From NCBI GenBank assembly GCA_017649745.1, contig JAGCGE010000239.1, positions 1-24,004 of the forward strand: DNA of 24,004 bases, read 5' to 3'. The translations under genes and the position numbers were made by a program. This DNA is from Clostridiales bacterium (lineage in GTDB: Bacteria > Bacillota_A > Clostridia > Saccharofermentanales > Saccharofermentanaceae). The stretch's first letter is position 1. Each line of letters begins with the position of its first letter. Positions 16,807-24,004 of this stretch are shown here, in pieces. The notes beneath the pieces were generated by a model, which was not told the origin of the DNA, did no database searches, and saw nothing but the letters and a program-made list of their open reading frames with translations.

Positions 16807-18291
16807 ATGATTAAACGATTCATGTTGGGGTCGGTATCGTCAGTATTGATGTTCAGTGTATTGTTTCCTTCGGCTGTCTATGCCGATGTCGAAAAAGACA
16901 ATACGATAAGCATCGAACAGCTCATTCAGACGATGCCTGATGAAACTAAGCAGGAAGAAGGCGCGAGAGGATTTGTAGCAAGGATCTACAAGATCGCGCT
17001 CGGTCGTGACTACGATGAAGACGGACTTAAGTTCTGGGTAGCACAGCTCGAAGGACAGCAAAGTACGGGCCTTGACGTATTCAAAAGGATCACGGCTTGT
17101 CCTGAGTTTACCGACAAGAACTTAAATAACGAACAGTATCTGACGATCCTTTATAAGGTCTTTTTCGACAGGGATCCTGATGAAGAGGGATTCTATTACT
17201 GGTTTTACGATCTCGAAGAAGGACTTCTTAGTAAGGACGACGTTCTTAATTCATTCGCGAATTCTGAGGAATGGAAGAAGATCTGCGATGGCTATGGTAT
17301 CTTGACCGGCGGCCTTGCGATCCCTACTTATCCTGCTGACTATAGCGATCCGATCGACTCTTTTGTCGCTCGTCTTTACAGAGGCTGCCTTGGAAGAGAT
17401 CCTGATGATGACGGACTTAAGTACTGGTCAGATAACTTAAGGAGCAAGACGATCACAGGTCGTCAGGCTGCTTACGGATTCTTCACGAGCGGAGAGTTCT
17501 CAGTTATCGCTTCAGAACTCGACAGCACCAAGCTCGTAGGCCGATTCTATGAAGTATTCCTTAACAGAGTACCTGATACGAGCGGTGAAGCTTTCTGGAT
17601 AGAGTCCATTGCAGGCAATTCGAAGCCAACAGCGATCCTCTTTAACGGTTTTTCTGATTCACAGGAGTTCTCTGATCTTTGTACTATGTGCGGTATCGAT
17701 CCTGGCGAATCTATAAGGATCAAGACTGTTACGATCGATGAAGGATACGAGAGATTCAAGAACTATTACCTTAACAGCGGTATCGACATCCTTAACGGAG
17801 CTGTCGGCCAGTCGAAGACAACATACAAGTTCTGTAACGTACAGGGCGGCGAGCGTGTCTGGGAAGAGCGTGAGATCCCTGCTGAGGATCTTAAGGCACT
17901 TAAGGACTTCGCAGATACATACTTCGATCCGTCATGGACACCTGGCGAGAAGGCTGCTTTCACTCTTTACTGGGTACACCACAACATGGCATACGGCGGC
18001 GGCACTTCCAACTACGCAGTATCTGCTCTCGTTAACAGGAGTGGTCAGTGCGCACAGTATAACGGTTGTATGGTTGAGCTCCTTTGCTGGCTCGGTTACG
18101 ATGCATGCCTCATTCAGGGCGCGAGAGGCAGAAGCGCCCCTGGTGCACAGCATTTCTGGTGCGAGGTCTACATCAACGGTGAGACTTATGGAGTAGTAGT
18201 TGGAAATACCAAAGACGGTAACTGGAACTACTTCGTATGTCCTTATTCACAGACCCGTAAGTTTATCGTCTGTGGTCAGGTTATGGGCTAA
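16807..18291 (+). CDS. Secreted protein with two DUF4214 domains and a transglutaminase-like domain
   Basis: A 494-aa exported protein. The signal peptide (residues 1-26, ending AVYA) is followed by two DUF4214 modules at about 54-168 (GFVARIYKIALGRD, YYWFYDLEEG) and 183-300 (SFVARLYRGCLGRDPDDDG). A C-terminal transglutaminase-like fold occupies about 375-490: SGQCAQYNGCMVELLCWLGY with nucleophile candidate Cys415, and AQHFWCEVYING with His449. The third triad position seems to be Asn467 in VGNTKDG, where Asp is usual. Such domains are proteases, peptidases or crosslinkers of envelope material; the substrate is unknown. The start at 16807 has GAGG 10 nt upstream. In-frame codons at 16789 (GTG) and 16798 (ATG) are worse placed for it. 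It lies between hisB and purC in the same orientation, with no his-related function visible. Confidence 0.8.
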   Translation: MIKRFMLGSVSSVLMFSVLFPSAVYADVEKDNTISIEQLIQTMPDETKQEEGARGFVARIYKIALGRDYDEDGLKFWVAQLEGQQSTGLDVFKRITACPEFTDKNLNNEQYLTILYKVFFDRDPDEEGFYYWFYDLEEGLLSKDDVLNSFANSEEWKKICDGYGILTGGLAIPTYPADYSDPIDSFVARLYRGCLGRDPDDDGLKYWSDNLRSKTITGRQAAYGFFTSGEFSVIASELDSTKLVGRFYEVFLNRVPDTSGEAFWIESIAGNSKPTAILFNGFSDSQEFSDLCTMCGIDPGESIRIKTVTIDEGYERFKNYYLNSGIDILNGAVGQSKTTYKFCNVQGGERVWEEREIPAEDLKALKDFADTYFDPSWTPGEKAAFTLYWVHHNMAYGGGTSNYAVSALVNRSGQCAQYNGCMVELLCWLGYDACLIQGARGRSAPGAQHFWCEVYINGETYGVVVGNTKDGNWNYFVCPYSQTRKFIVCGQVMG

Positions 18292-18302
18292 CTTTTTTCT
18301 TA

Positions 18303-18331
18303 TCGAAAAAACTCGAGTAAAGATGTATAAT
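18303..18331 (+). promoter_or_regulatory. Candidate promoter before purC
   Basis: A consensus TATAAT -10 (18326-18331) sits 17 nt from a weak TCGAAA -35 (18303-18308). It could drive purC-hisH-hisA-hisF/I-hisE separately from the first his genes. Confidence 0.45.
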
Positions 18332-18376
18332 CAAGACTCAGTTTTAATATAAACAATTAATCGGAGGGTATGGACA

Positions 18377-19261
18377 ATGCTTATCAAGGATACGGATTTT
18401 ATCGATTTGCCGGTATTTATCAAAGGAAAGGTCAGAAACGTTTATGATCTCGGCGATTCACTTCTCATGATCGTTACAGACAGGATCTCTGCGTTTGACG
18501 TAGTTTTCGACGAACTCATTCCTGATAAGGGCAAGGTATTATCTTCTATCTCTGCATTCTGGTTCGATTTTACAAAGGACATCATCCCTAACCATGTTAT
18601 AACAACTGATCCTAAGGAATATCCTATGGGTCTCGACAAGTACGAAGAAGAGCTCAAGGGCCGTTCAATGCTCGTTAAGAAGGTTAACATGCTTCCTTGC
18701 GAGTGTATCGTAAGAGGTTACCTTGAAGGTTCTGCTCTTAAGGAGTACAAGAAGTCCGGTACAGTTGGCGGCATCAAGATGCCAGAGGGACTCTTGCAGG
18801 GTGATAAGCTTCCTGAGCCACTTTTCACACCTTCCACAAAGGCTGATGAAGGACACGATATCAACATTACTTTCGAGCAGCTCATTGACCTCCTCGGTGA
18901 GGAAGACGCTACAGCTCTTAAGGATGCAGCTCTTAAGCTCTATACTAATGTTTCCGAGTATGCTCTTACAAAGGGCCTTATCCTCGCAGATACTAAGTTC
19001 GAGTTCGGTAAGATCGACGGTAAGCTCGTTGTAGCTGATGAGATGTTCACACCTGACTCTTCACGTTTCTGGGATGCTTCAGACTATCAGCCTGGCAGAG
19101 CTCAGAAGAGCTTCGACAAGCAGTACTTGAGAGAATGGCTCGAGACACTCGATTGGGATAAGACATATCCAGCTCCTAAGCTTCCAGATGAGGTTATCGC
19201 TAAGACAGCTGAGAAGTATCGCGAGTGCTACAGTAAGCTCACAGGAAAGGAACTTGAATAA
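18377..19261 (+). CDS. purC: Phosphoribosylaminoimidazole-succinocarboxamide synthase (SAICAR synthase)
   Basis: PurC joins CAIR and aspartate with ATP to form SAICAR in purine synthesis. At 294 aa it is the longer bacterial/yeast Ade1-like form rather than the 240-aa Bacillus type. Motifs are IKGKVRNVYDLGDSLLMIVT (ATP-binding start), DRISAFDVVF, MLPCECIVRGYLEGSALKEY, LFTPSTKADEGHD, LADTKFEFGKIDG and DEMFTPDSSRFWDASDY. GGAGGG lies 8 nt before the ATG. It is followed by hisH after 3 nt. The placement links purine and histidine pathways: SAICAR is converted to AICAR, and HisH/HisF release AICAR as their by-product. Confidence 0.95.
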   Translation: MLIKDTDFIDLPVFIKGKVRNVYDLGDSLLMIVTDRISAFDVVFDELIPDKGKVLSSISAFWFDFTKDIIPNHVITTDPKEYPMGLDKYEEELKGRSMLVKKVNMLPCECIVRGYLEGSALKEYKKSGTVGGIKMPEGLLQGDKLPEPLFTPSTKADEGHDINITFEQLIDLLGEEDATALKDAALKLYTNVSEYALTKGLILADTKFEFGKIDGKLVVADEMFTPDSSRFWDASDYQPGRAQKSFDKQYLREWLETLDWDKTYPAPKLPDEVIAKTAEKYRECYSKLTGKELE

Positions 19262-19264
19262 TAA

Positions 19265-19879
19265 ATGATCGCGATCATCGATTACGGTGCCGGTAACCTT
19301 GCTTCAGTTAAGAAGGCTTTCGATCATATAGGTGCGAAGTCAGTAATAACTTCTGACAGAGATACTGTTCTTAATGCTGAAGGTGTCGTACTCCCTGGAG
19401 TCGGCGCCATTGGCTTTGCGATGGATAAGCTTAAGGAAGCAGGTATGGACGAAGTCGTTATAACAGTTGCAGAAAAGGGCACACCACTTCTCGGTATCTG
19501 CCTTGGAATGCAGATGTTCTTAGACGAGTCCGAAGAGAGTTTCGGCGACGACAATAACGTTAAAGGCCTTGGTCTTATAAGGGGAACAGTTCGTAAGTTC
19601 CCATCATCGATCGGTCTAAAGATCCCTCAGATCGGATGGAATGACCTTATCGATGTTAAAGGTTCGCTTCTTTCTGAAGGCGACTACGTTTACTTCGTTC
19701 ATTCATATTATTGTGACGTCGAGAACGACAGCGATGCGGCTGCTTATACAGACTATGGTATCAAGTACTGCTCCGCGATCGAGAAAGACAATATCTTTGC
19801 CTGCCAGTTCCATCCGGAAAAGAGTGGTGAAGCAGGACTTAATATCTTGAGAAAATTCGTAAGGAGAGTCGGACAATGA
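19265..19879 (+). CDS. hisH: Imidazole glycerol phosphate synthase, glutaminase subunit
   Basis: A class I glutamine amidotransferase that hydrolyses glutamine and passes ammonia to HisF. It has 204 aa, normal length. The start MIAIIDYGAGNLASVKKAF is diagnostic. The catalytic triad is Cys79 in LGICLGMQMF, with His183 and Glu185 in CQFHPEKSG. The stop overlaps the hisA start as ATGA. The partner HisF is two genes downstream, fused to HisI. Confidence 0.96.
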   Translation: MIAIIDYGAGNLASVKKAFDHIGAKSVITSDRDTVLNAEGVVLPGVGAIGFAMDKLKEAGMDEVVITVAEKGTPLLGICLGMQMFLDESEESFGDDNNVKGLGLIRGTVRKFPSSIGLKIPQIGWNDLIDVKGSLLSEGDYVYFVHSYYCDVENDSDAAAYTDYGIKYCSAIEKDNIFACQFHPEKSGEAGLNILRKFVRRVGQ

Positions 19880-20589
19880 TCTTACTGCCAGCAATAGACC
19901 TTCTCGGCGGCAACTGTGTTCGCTTAAGACAGGGTAGATATGATGACGTAACGATATACAGGGATGATCCCCTCGCACAGGCAATGGATTTCGTGGAGGC
20001 AGGCTCATCATGGATCCATATCGTTGATCTTGATGCGGCTAAGTCAGGTATCCCGACAAACCACGAGATAATAAAGACTATCGCTTCCAAGACAGGACTT
20101 AAGGTCGAGACAGGCGGCGGTATCAGAAATATGGATACACTGAAGCGCTGGATCGAAGATTACGGCGTAACACGTTGTGTTATCGGAACTTCCGCTATCA
20201 AGGACCGTAAGTTTACGGAAGAAGCACTGAAGCTCTATGCTGATCATATCGCGATCGGTATCGACGCTCATAACGGTGAGGTCGCAGTTGACGGTTGGAC
20301 AACAGGCGGCGGTGTAAAGGCTGTTGAGTTCGCTCTTCAGATGAAGGAGATCGGTGCTAAGACGATCATCTTCACGGATATCTCCAGAGACGGAATGCTC
20401 ACCGGACCGGCGTTCGACAGCACTAAGGAACTCGTCGATAAGACCGGTCTCGATGTTGTTGCATCAGGCGGAATCGGTTCTAATGAAGACGTTATGCACA
20501 TCAAGGACAGCGGATGTGTCGGCGTCATCATAGGAAAAGCCATCTACGAAGGAAAGGTTGACCTTAAAAAATGTATGCAAAACGTATAA
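19876..20589 (+). CDS. hisA: ProFAR isomerase
   Basis: HisA converts ProFAR to PRFAR, the substrate of HisH/HisF. It has 237 aa and a (beta/alpha)8 barrel with the family signatures: [20 protein letters not shown] with catalytic Asp8, [39 protein letters not shown] with Asp130, [13 protein letters not shown] and [12 protein letters not shown] PriA-type dual function (with TrpF) cannot be excluded by eye, but the setting is histidine only. It overlaps hisH by 4 nt and the hisF/I gene by 19 nt. Confidence 0.95.
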   Translation: MILLPAIDLLGGNCVRLRQGRYDDVTIYRDDPLAQAMDFVEAGSSWIHIVDLDAAKSGIPTNHEIIKTIASKTGLKVETGGGIRNMDTLKRWIEDYGVTRCVIGTSAIKDRKFTEEALKLYADHIAIGIDAHNGEVAVDGWTTGGGVKAVEFALQMKEIGAKTIIFTDISRDGMLTGPAFDSTKELVDKTGLDVVASGGIGSNEDVMHIKDSGCVGVIIGKAIYEGKVDLKKCMQNV

Positions 20590-21683
20590 TACCGTGTCTT
20601 GATATCAAAGACGGCCGAGTTGTAAAGGGCGTTAACTTCGTATCCTTAAGGGATGCGGGTGATCCTGTCGAGTGCGCTAAACAGTACAATCTGTCGGGCG
20701 CTGACGAACTCGTTTTCCTTGATATCTCCGCTACTTTGGAAGCAAGAGACACAGTGATCGATATGGTAAACCGTGTTGCTAACGAAGTATTCATTCCGTT
20801 TACTGTCGGAGGCGGCATTAGGACTATCGAGAATATTAGAGACATCCTTAACGCAGGTGCTGATAAGATCTCTCTTAACTCAGCAGCAGTTAAGAATCCG
20901 GATTTCGTCCGCGAAGCAGCTGAGACATTCGGTTCTCAGTGTGTTGTCGTTGCAATAGACGTTAAGAGAAGAGAAGGACAGGAAGATAAGTTCCCGTCAG
21001 GCTGCGAAGTCGTTATCGCTGCAGGCACTAAGCCTACAGGCATCGATGCTCTCTGGTGGGCCAAGGAAGTCGTTCGTCTTGGCGCAGGTGAGATCCTCCT
21101 TACGAGCATGGATAAGGACGGCACTAAGAGCGGCTATGATAACGAGATCACAGCCCTTATCGCAGAGAATGTAAGCGTACCTGTTATCGCATCAGGCGGA
21201 GCAGGTTCTATGAAGGATTTCAGAGACGGTATCGTTGACGGTAAAGCTGATGCGGTACTCGCAGCAAGTCTTTTCCACTTCGGAGAGATCGCTATAGGAG
21301 ACCTTAAGGATTATCTCTCTAATGAAGGTATCCCTGTCCGTAAGCTCAAGAGAGAACTTGATCTGTGGCAGAGATTTAAGAAGAATAGTGACGGACTTGT
21401 TCCTGCGATCACTACTGATTGCAAGACAGGAGAAGTCCTCATGATGGCATATATGAACTTCGAATCTTTCGAACTTACCTGTCAGACAGGTTATATGCAC
21501 TATTATTCGAGGTCGCGTAATTCCCTTTGGAAGAAGGGTGAGACATCCGGACACGTTCAGAAAGTTATCGAGTCCAGGATCGACTGTGATCTTGATACGC
21601 TCCTTTATTCGGTAGACCAGGAGGGGGCTGCCTGCCACACAGGCAACAGGAGCTGTTTTTATAGAACATTATCAGAGATCTAA
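20571..21683 (+). CDS. hisF-hisI: Bifunctional HisF-HisI fusion: IGP synthase cyclase plus phosphoribosyl-AMP cyclohydrolase
   Basis: A 370-aa fusion of two pathway enzymes. Residues 1-255 are His[21 protein letters not shown] with catalytic Asp11, AIDVKR with Asp130, [26 protein letters not shown] and [12 protein letters not shown]. The ammonia-gate equivalents Arg5, Glu46 and Lys99 are in place. Residues about 265-367 are His[43 protein letters not shown], then DCDLD (338-342, metal-binding Asp) and CHTGNRSC. Cys339, Cys355 and Cys362 keep the 16/7 spacing of the Zn ligands. A linker of about 10 residues (KLKRELDL) joins them. HisI is more often fused to HisE; here HisE is separate. The start overlaps hisA by 19 nt, with AAGGAAAGG upstream. 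Both domains appear active. Confidence 0.93.
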   Translation: MYAKRIIPCLDIKDGRVVKGVNFVSLRDAGDPVECAKQYNLSGADELVFLDISATLEARDTVIDMVNRVANEVFIPFTVGGGIRTIENIRDILNAGADKISLNSAAVKNPDFVREAAETFGSQCVVVAIDVKRREGQEDKFPSGCEVVIAAGTKPTGIDALWWAKEVVRLGAGEILLTSMDKDGTKSGYDNEITALIAENVSVPVIASGGAGSMKDFRDGIVDGKADAVLAASLFHFGEIAIGDLKDYLSNEGIPVRKLKRELDLWQRFKKNSDGLVPAITTDCKTGEVLMMAYMNFESFELTCQTGYMHYYSRSRNSLWKKGETSGHVQKVIESRIDCDLDTLLYSVDQEGAACHTGNRSCFYRTLSEI

Positions 21684-21701
21684 TGTAAGGAGGAATAAAA
21701 C

Positions 21702-21977
21702 ATGGATATTATGCAGGAACTTTACAGAGTAATTATGGATCGTAAGGCTAACCCGGTAGAGGGTTCCTACACTAATTACCTCATGGCAAAGGGTACAGAG
21801 AAGATCGCTAAGAAGGTCGGTGAGGAAGCTGTAGAGACAGCTATCGCAGCAGCCAAGAAAGATAAGAACGAAGTAGTAGCTGAGCTTGCAGATCTTGAGT
21901 ATCACATGCTCGTTCTCATGGCTAATATGGGCATCACACTCGATGATCTCTATGGTGAGCTCGAGAGCAGAAGATAA
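21702..21977 (+). CDS. hisE: Phosphoribosyl-ATP pyrophosphatase
   Basis: HisE hydrolyses phosphoribosyl-ATP to phosphoribosyl-AMP, which HisI then opens. It has 91 aa, typical for a stand-alone all-alpha MazG-like HisE. Motifs are LYRVIMDRKANPVEGSYTNY, KVGEEAVETAIAAAK with the metal-binding Glu residues, and AELADLEYHMLVLM with Glu/Asp ligands. AAGGAGG lies upstream of the ATG. It is the last gene of the operon, 18 nt after hisF/I, ended by the hairpin at 22003-22027. Confidence 0.95.
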   Translation: MDIMQELYRVIMDRKANPVEGSYTNYLMAKGTEKIAKKVGEEAVETAIAAAKKDKNEVVAELADLEYHMLVLMANMGITLDDLYGELESRR

Positions 21978-22002
21978 GATATGCTTTTGATAATGATTTT
22001 TT

Positions 22003-22027
22003 GGCGCTCTTTAGGGCGCCTTTTTTT
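22003..22027 (+). terminator. Intrinsic terminator of the histidine operon
   Basis: A GC-rich 6-bp stem GGCGCT / GGCGCC (22003-22008 with 22015-22020, one G-T pair) is followed by seven T, 25 nt after the hisE stop. Confidence 0.85.
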
Positions 22028-22042
22028 GCCTCGAAATAGTTC

Positions 22043-22072
22043 TTCTATGTTTTATATGCTTTATTGTATAAT
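22043..22072 (+). promoter_or_regulatory. Candidate promoter of the last surface-protein gene
   Basis: A consensus TATAAT -10 (22067-22072) has a weak TTCTAT -35 at 18 nt (22043-22048). It lies between the his terminator and the next gene. Confidence 0.5.
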
Positions 22073-22140
22073 CTAAAAAATCATGTAATCTTGAAGATTA
22101 CTTTGATCTAAGAAAGTGGAATAAAGGAGAACTAAGGGTT

Positions 22141-24004
22141 ATGTTTTCGAGAAAAAGGATTACAAGGACAGTATCATCGTTTCTTATAGTGCTTATGCTC
22201 ATGGTACTGATACCGTTTATCGATTCCGGTGATGTACTTGCCGGACCGAATAAGAATAAAGCGGTACCTGTAAGTGTTCACGATCGTGTTTATATGGGTG
22301 ATGTGCATTACAAAACACTTCTATTTCATGCACCCTATACGATGAGGTACAAGTTTTATCTAAGTTTAGGTGAGGAAACCAGAACCGACCTCACCGGCCG
22401 TTCGAGCTCAATGGAATTGCAGTTATTTGACAAAGACGGTAAATTGATTGAATGTGTTAATCGTCCTCAGAAAGACGAGATGTCTATGGTTGTCGAACTG
22501 CAAGGTGATACCGATTACTATATTTGTGTCGATAAGTATACGGGTGGGGTCGGCTGGGACCCTACGTTTTATTGTGATTACGATTATGAGGTCGTTTTAA
22601 GTACTAAATATGAAAGTGATACCGAGTTTAAGAAGGAAATAGGCGGCGTCTATACGCAGTTTCATTCCGACCTCATTCCTGTATATGAAATTATTAATAA
22701 TTGTGAGATAAAAGCAGATCTTGTTGTAGGCAGTCTTCCTGACGGAATGGAATTGACATATGAGTGGATCGCTGATGAGACTTCAAGTGTAGGTTCCGCA
22801 AATACTGCGCTAAATATTTCCAATAGCGCGGTCTATACGTGTTCGATCAAGAGTACTGATGGCAAGTTCAAAGATGATTACAGTTTCAAGGTAGAAAAGA
22901 TAGATAACTATACTTTTCTCGACGGAAGCGTGGTGAATTACTCCGCATATGCTTTCAGACCCGGAGAGGAACAGACTTTAGTATTTCCGGAAACGCGCTT
23001 TGACGGTAAGGGAAACTCAATTTTATACTCTGCTCGTGACACACACACCTTCCAGATTCCCGGAAACAGACATTTCAGATTCTTTGACGGACCTGACTTT
23101 ACGGTGCCTGAGGAATGGGATAGTACCCTAATATGGGTTGAGATAAGCAGATATAAAAGCAAAGTAAGGAATTATTTTCTGCGCTTTGTTTTTGATGACG
23201 GTGATGGTGTAGAAGTAGAGTGTGGAAATACATACCATATAAAAAGGACCGATGATTGGCTTGGAATAATAGCAGATGATGCTAATGCTCCGGGCTTTGA
23301 GGGAAATTACAGACAGGTTATCTATAGATTTACGCCTGAGACGAGCGGAATCTACAGATTCAATACTTCAAATGTAGAGGTTGGTTATCCTATCGGTGCG
23401 ATATTTGATTCAGACCGTAATTTGGTCGCAACTTCTCTCGGTGATTATCTCGAGCAATATAGGGTAAGAAACTATGTTCAGACATTTGATATCAAGGCTG
23501 AACTTACTGGAGGTAAGACTTACTACATTGCGATCCCATACACCTATGCAGGCACTGAATGCGATCTCAGCATCTCGAAAATAGCAGATAGTCCATCAAC
23601 TCCATCTGATCCTTCAAAGCCGTCAACTACAGACGGTGGTTTCGAAGATTTCGTAGAGCGTCTTTATGTAGTAGCTCTTAACAGACCATCCGAAAAGGAA
23701 GGTAAAGATTACTGGTGTGAGTTGGTTGGTAACGGTACACTTACAGGTGCAGATTGCGCTCGTTTCTTCCTCACAAGTCCTGAGTTCAAAGGTAGAAACT
23801 TGAGCGATGAGGATTTCTTAAAGGTTCTCTACAAGACATTCTTCGATCGTAAAGCAGAGGATGATCCGGATGGTTTTAACTTCTGGATGAACAGTCTTAA
23901 GACAGTAGGCAAGGACACAGTTGTAGAAGGCTTTATCAACTCACCTGAGTGGTGCAATATCTGCGCTACATATGGAGTTAAGAGTGGAGCCCCTACAGCT
24001 AAGG
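22141..24004 (+). CDS. Secreted protein with PPC-like and Ig-like regions and DUF4214 (3' end outside window)
   Basis: The frame is open from the ATG to the window edge, 621 visible residues, and the gene continues beyond. AAAGGAG lies upstream. The signal peptide is residues 1-34 (cut after DVLA). Residues about 49-157 and 389-480 resemble bacterial pre-peptidase C-terminal (PPC) beta-sandwiches; the second reads IYRFTPETSGIYRF to YYIAIPYTYAG. Between them, around 190-255, is an Ig-like piece (LTYEWIADE to AVYTCSIKS). A Ser/Pro/Thr linker (SPSTPSDPSKPS) leads into a DUF4214 module from residue 501 on. That module is close in sequence to the one at nt 2714-3070. An exported, probably surface-associated protein is inferred. 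The distal part, where a second DUF4214 is expected, is not seen. Confidence 0.85.
   Translation, partial: MFSRKRITRTVSSFLIVLMLMVLIPFIDSGDVLAGPNKNKAVPVSVHDRVYMGDVHYKTLLFHAPYTMRYKFYLSLGEETRTDLTGRSSSMELQLFDKDGKLIECVNRPQKDEMSMVVELQGDTDYYICVDKYTGGVGWDPTFYCDYDYEVVLSTKYESDTEFKKEIGGVYTQFHSDLIPVYEIINNCEIKADLVVGSLPDGMELTYEWIADETSSVGSANTALNISNSAVYTCSIKSTDGKFKDDYSFKVEKIDNYTFLDGSVVNYSAYAFRPGEEQTLVFPETRFDGKGNSILYSARDTHTFQIPGNRHFRFFDGPDFTVPEEWDSTLIWVEISRYKSKVRNYFLRFVFDDGDGVEVECGNTYHIKRTDDWLGIIADDANAPGFEGNYRQVIYRFTPETSGIYRFNTSNVEVGYPIGAIFDSDRNLVATSLGDYLEQYRVRNYVQTFDIKAELTGGKTYYIAIPYTYAGTECDLSISKIADSPSTPSDPSKPSTTDGGFEDFVERLYVVALNRPSEKEGKDYWCELVGNGTLTGADCARFFLTSPEFKGRNLSDEDFLKVLYKTFFDRKAEDDPDGFNFWMNSLKTVGKDTVVEGFINSPEWCNICATYGVKSGAPTAK

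Noticed and set aside
18293..18310. A/T hairpin TTTTTTC / GAAAAAA after the transglutaminase gene as a terminator
   Set aside because: The stem is almost all A-T and is not followed by a T-tract, so termination is unlikely.
1..24004. CRISPR arrays, tRNA or rRNA genes, transposases, integrases and phage genes
   Set aside because: I looked for regular repeat-spacer patterns, tRNA-like cloverleaf ends and mobile-element protein motifs and saw none. A covariance-model scan would be needed to exclude a small RNA.

Overview
The window comes from a bacterial chromosome with moderate GC. The best fit is a gut or rumen Clostridia member of the Bacillota. The evidence is: GGAGG-type ribosome binding sites; sigma-A promoters; a short-form HisG that needs HisZ; Thr/Glu-rich lipoprotein and adhesin stalks; and three large secreted proteins with DUF4214 modules. 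A Saccharofermentans-like lineage is a guess from that DUF4214 richness, not something the sequence proves.

Layout. Positions 1-3433 hold the 3' part of a secreted protein with tandem Ig-like modules and two DUF4214 domains. It converges on a two-gene operon of tiny membrane proteins (3521-3857, minus strand), and the two share a bidirectional terminator. Next is a translationally coupled ABC transporter pair of the BcrA/LanF type (4026-5970). A 203-nt intergenic stretch follows, built from two diverged copies of a GTGGACC-rich repeat. Beyond it lie a minus-strand polytopic GT87-like glycosyltransferase (6208-7485), an orphan Imm1-like immunity protein (7652-8020, minus), a Thr/Glu-rich lipoprotein (8189-9319), a small polytopic membrane protein (9397-9921, minus) and a thioester-domain surface adhesin (10145-11653).

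The second half (11716-22027) is one long histidine biosynthesis locus behind a perfect-consensus promoter: hisZ-hisG-hisD-hisC-hisB, a secreted DUF4214-transglutaminase-like gene, purC, then hisH-hisA-hisF/I-hisE and a terminator. Two features are unusual. HisF and HisI are fused into one polypeptide while HisE stays separate. A cell-surface gene and a purine gene sit in the middle of the pathway. PurC makes the precursor of AICAR, and AICAR is also released by HisH/HisF, so the purC position makes metabolic sense. The surface gene position does not. No histidinol-phosphate phosphatase is present, so that step must be encoded elsewhere.

The window ends in a second large secreted protein (22141 to the edge) whose DUF4214 module closely resembles the one at 2714-3070. 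The his locus is therefore flanked by directly repeated paralogous DUF4214 segments about 21 kb apart. I do not see a clearly new multi-gene defence or mobile system. The best leads are the HisF-HisI fusion, the surface transglutaminase embedded in the his locus, the tandem-octamer leader before hisZ and the repeat-built intergenic region at 5982-6184.
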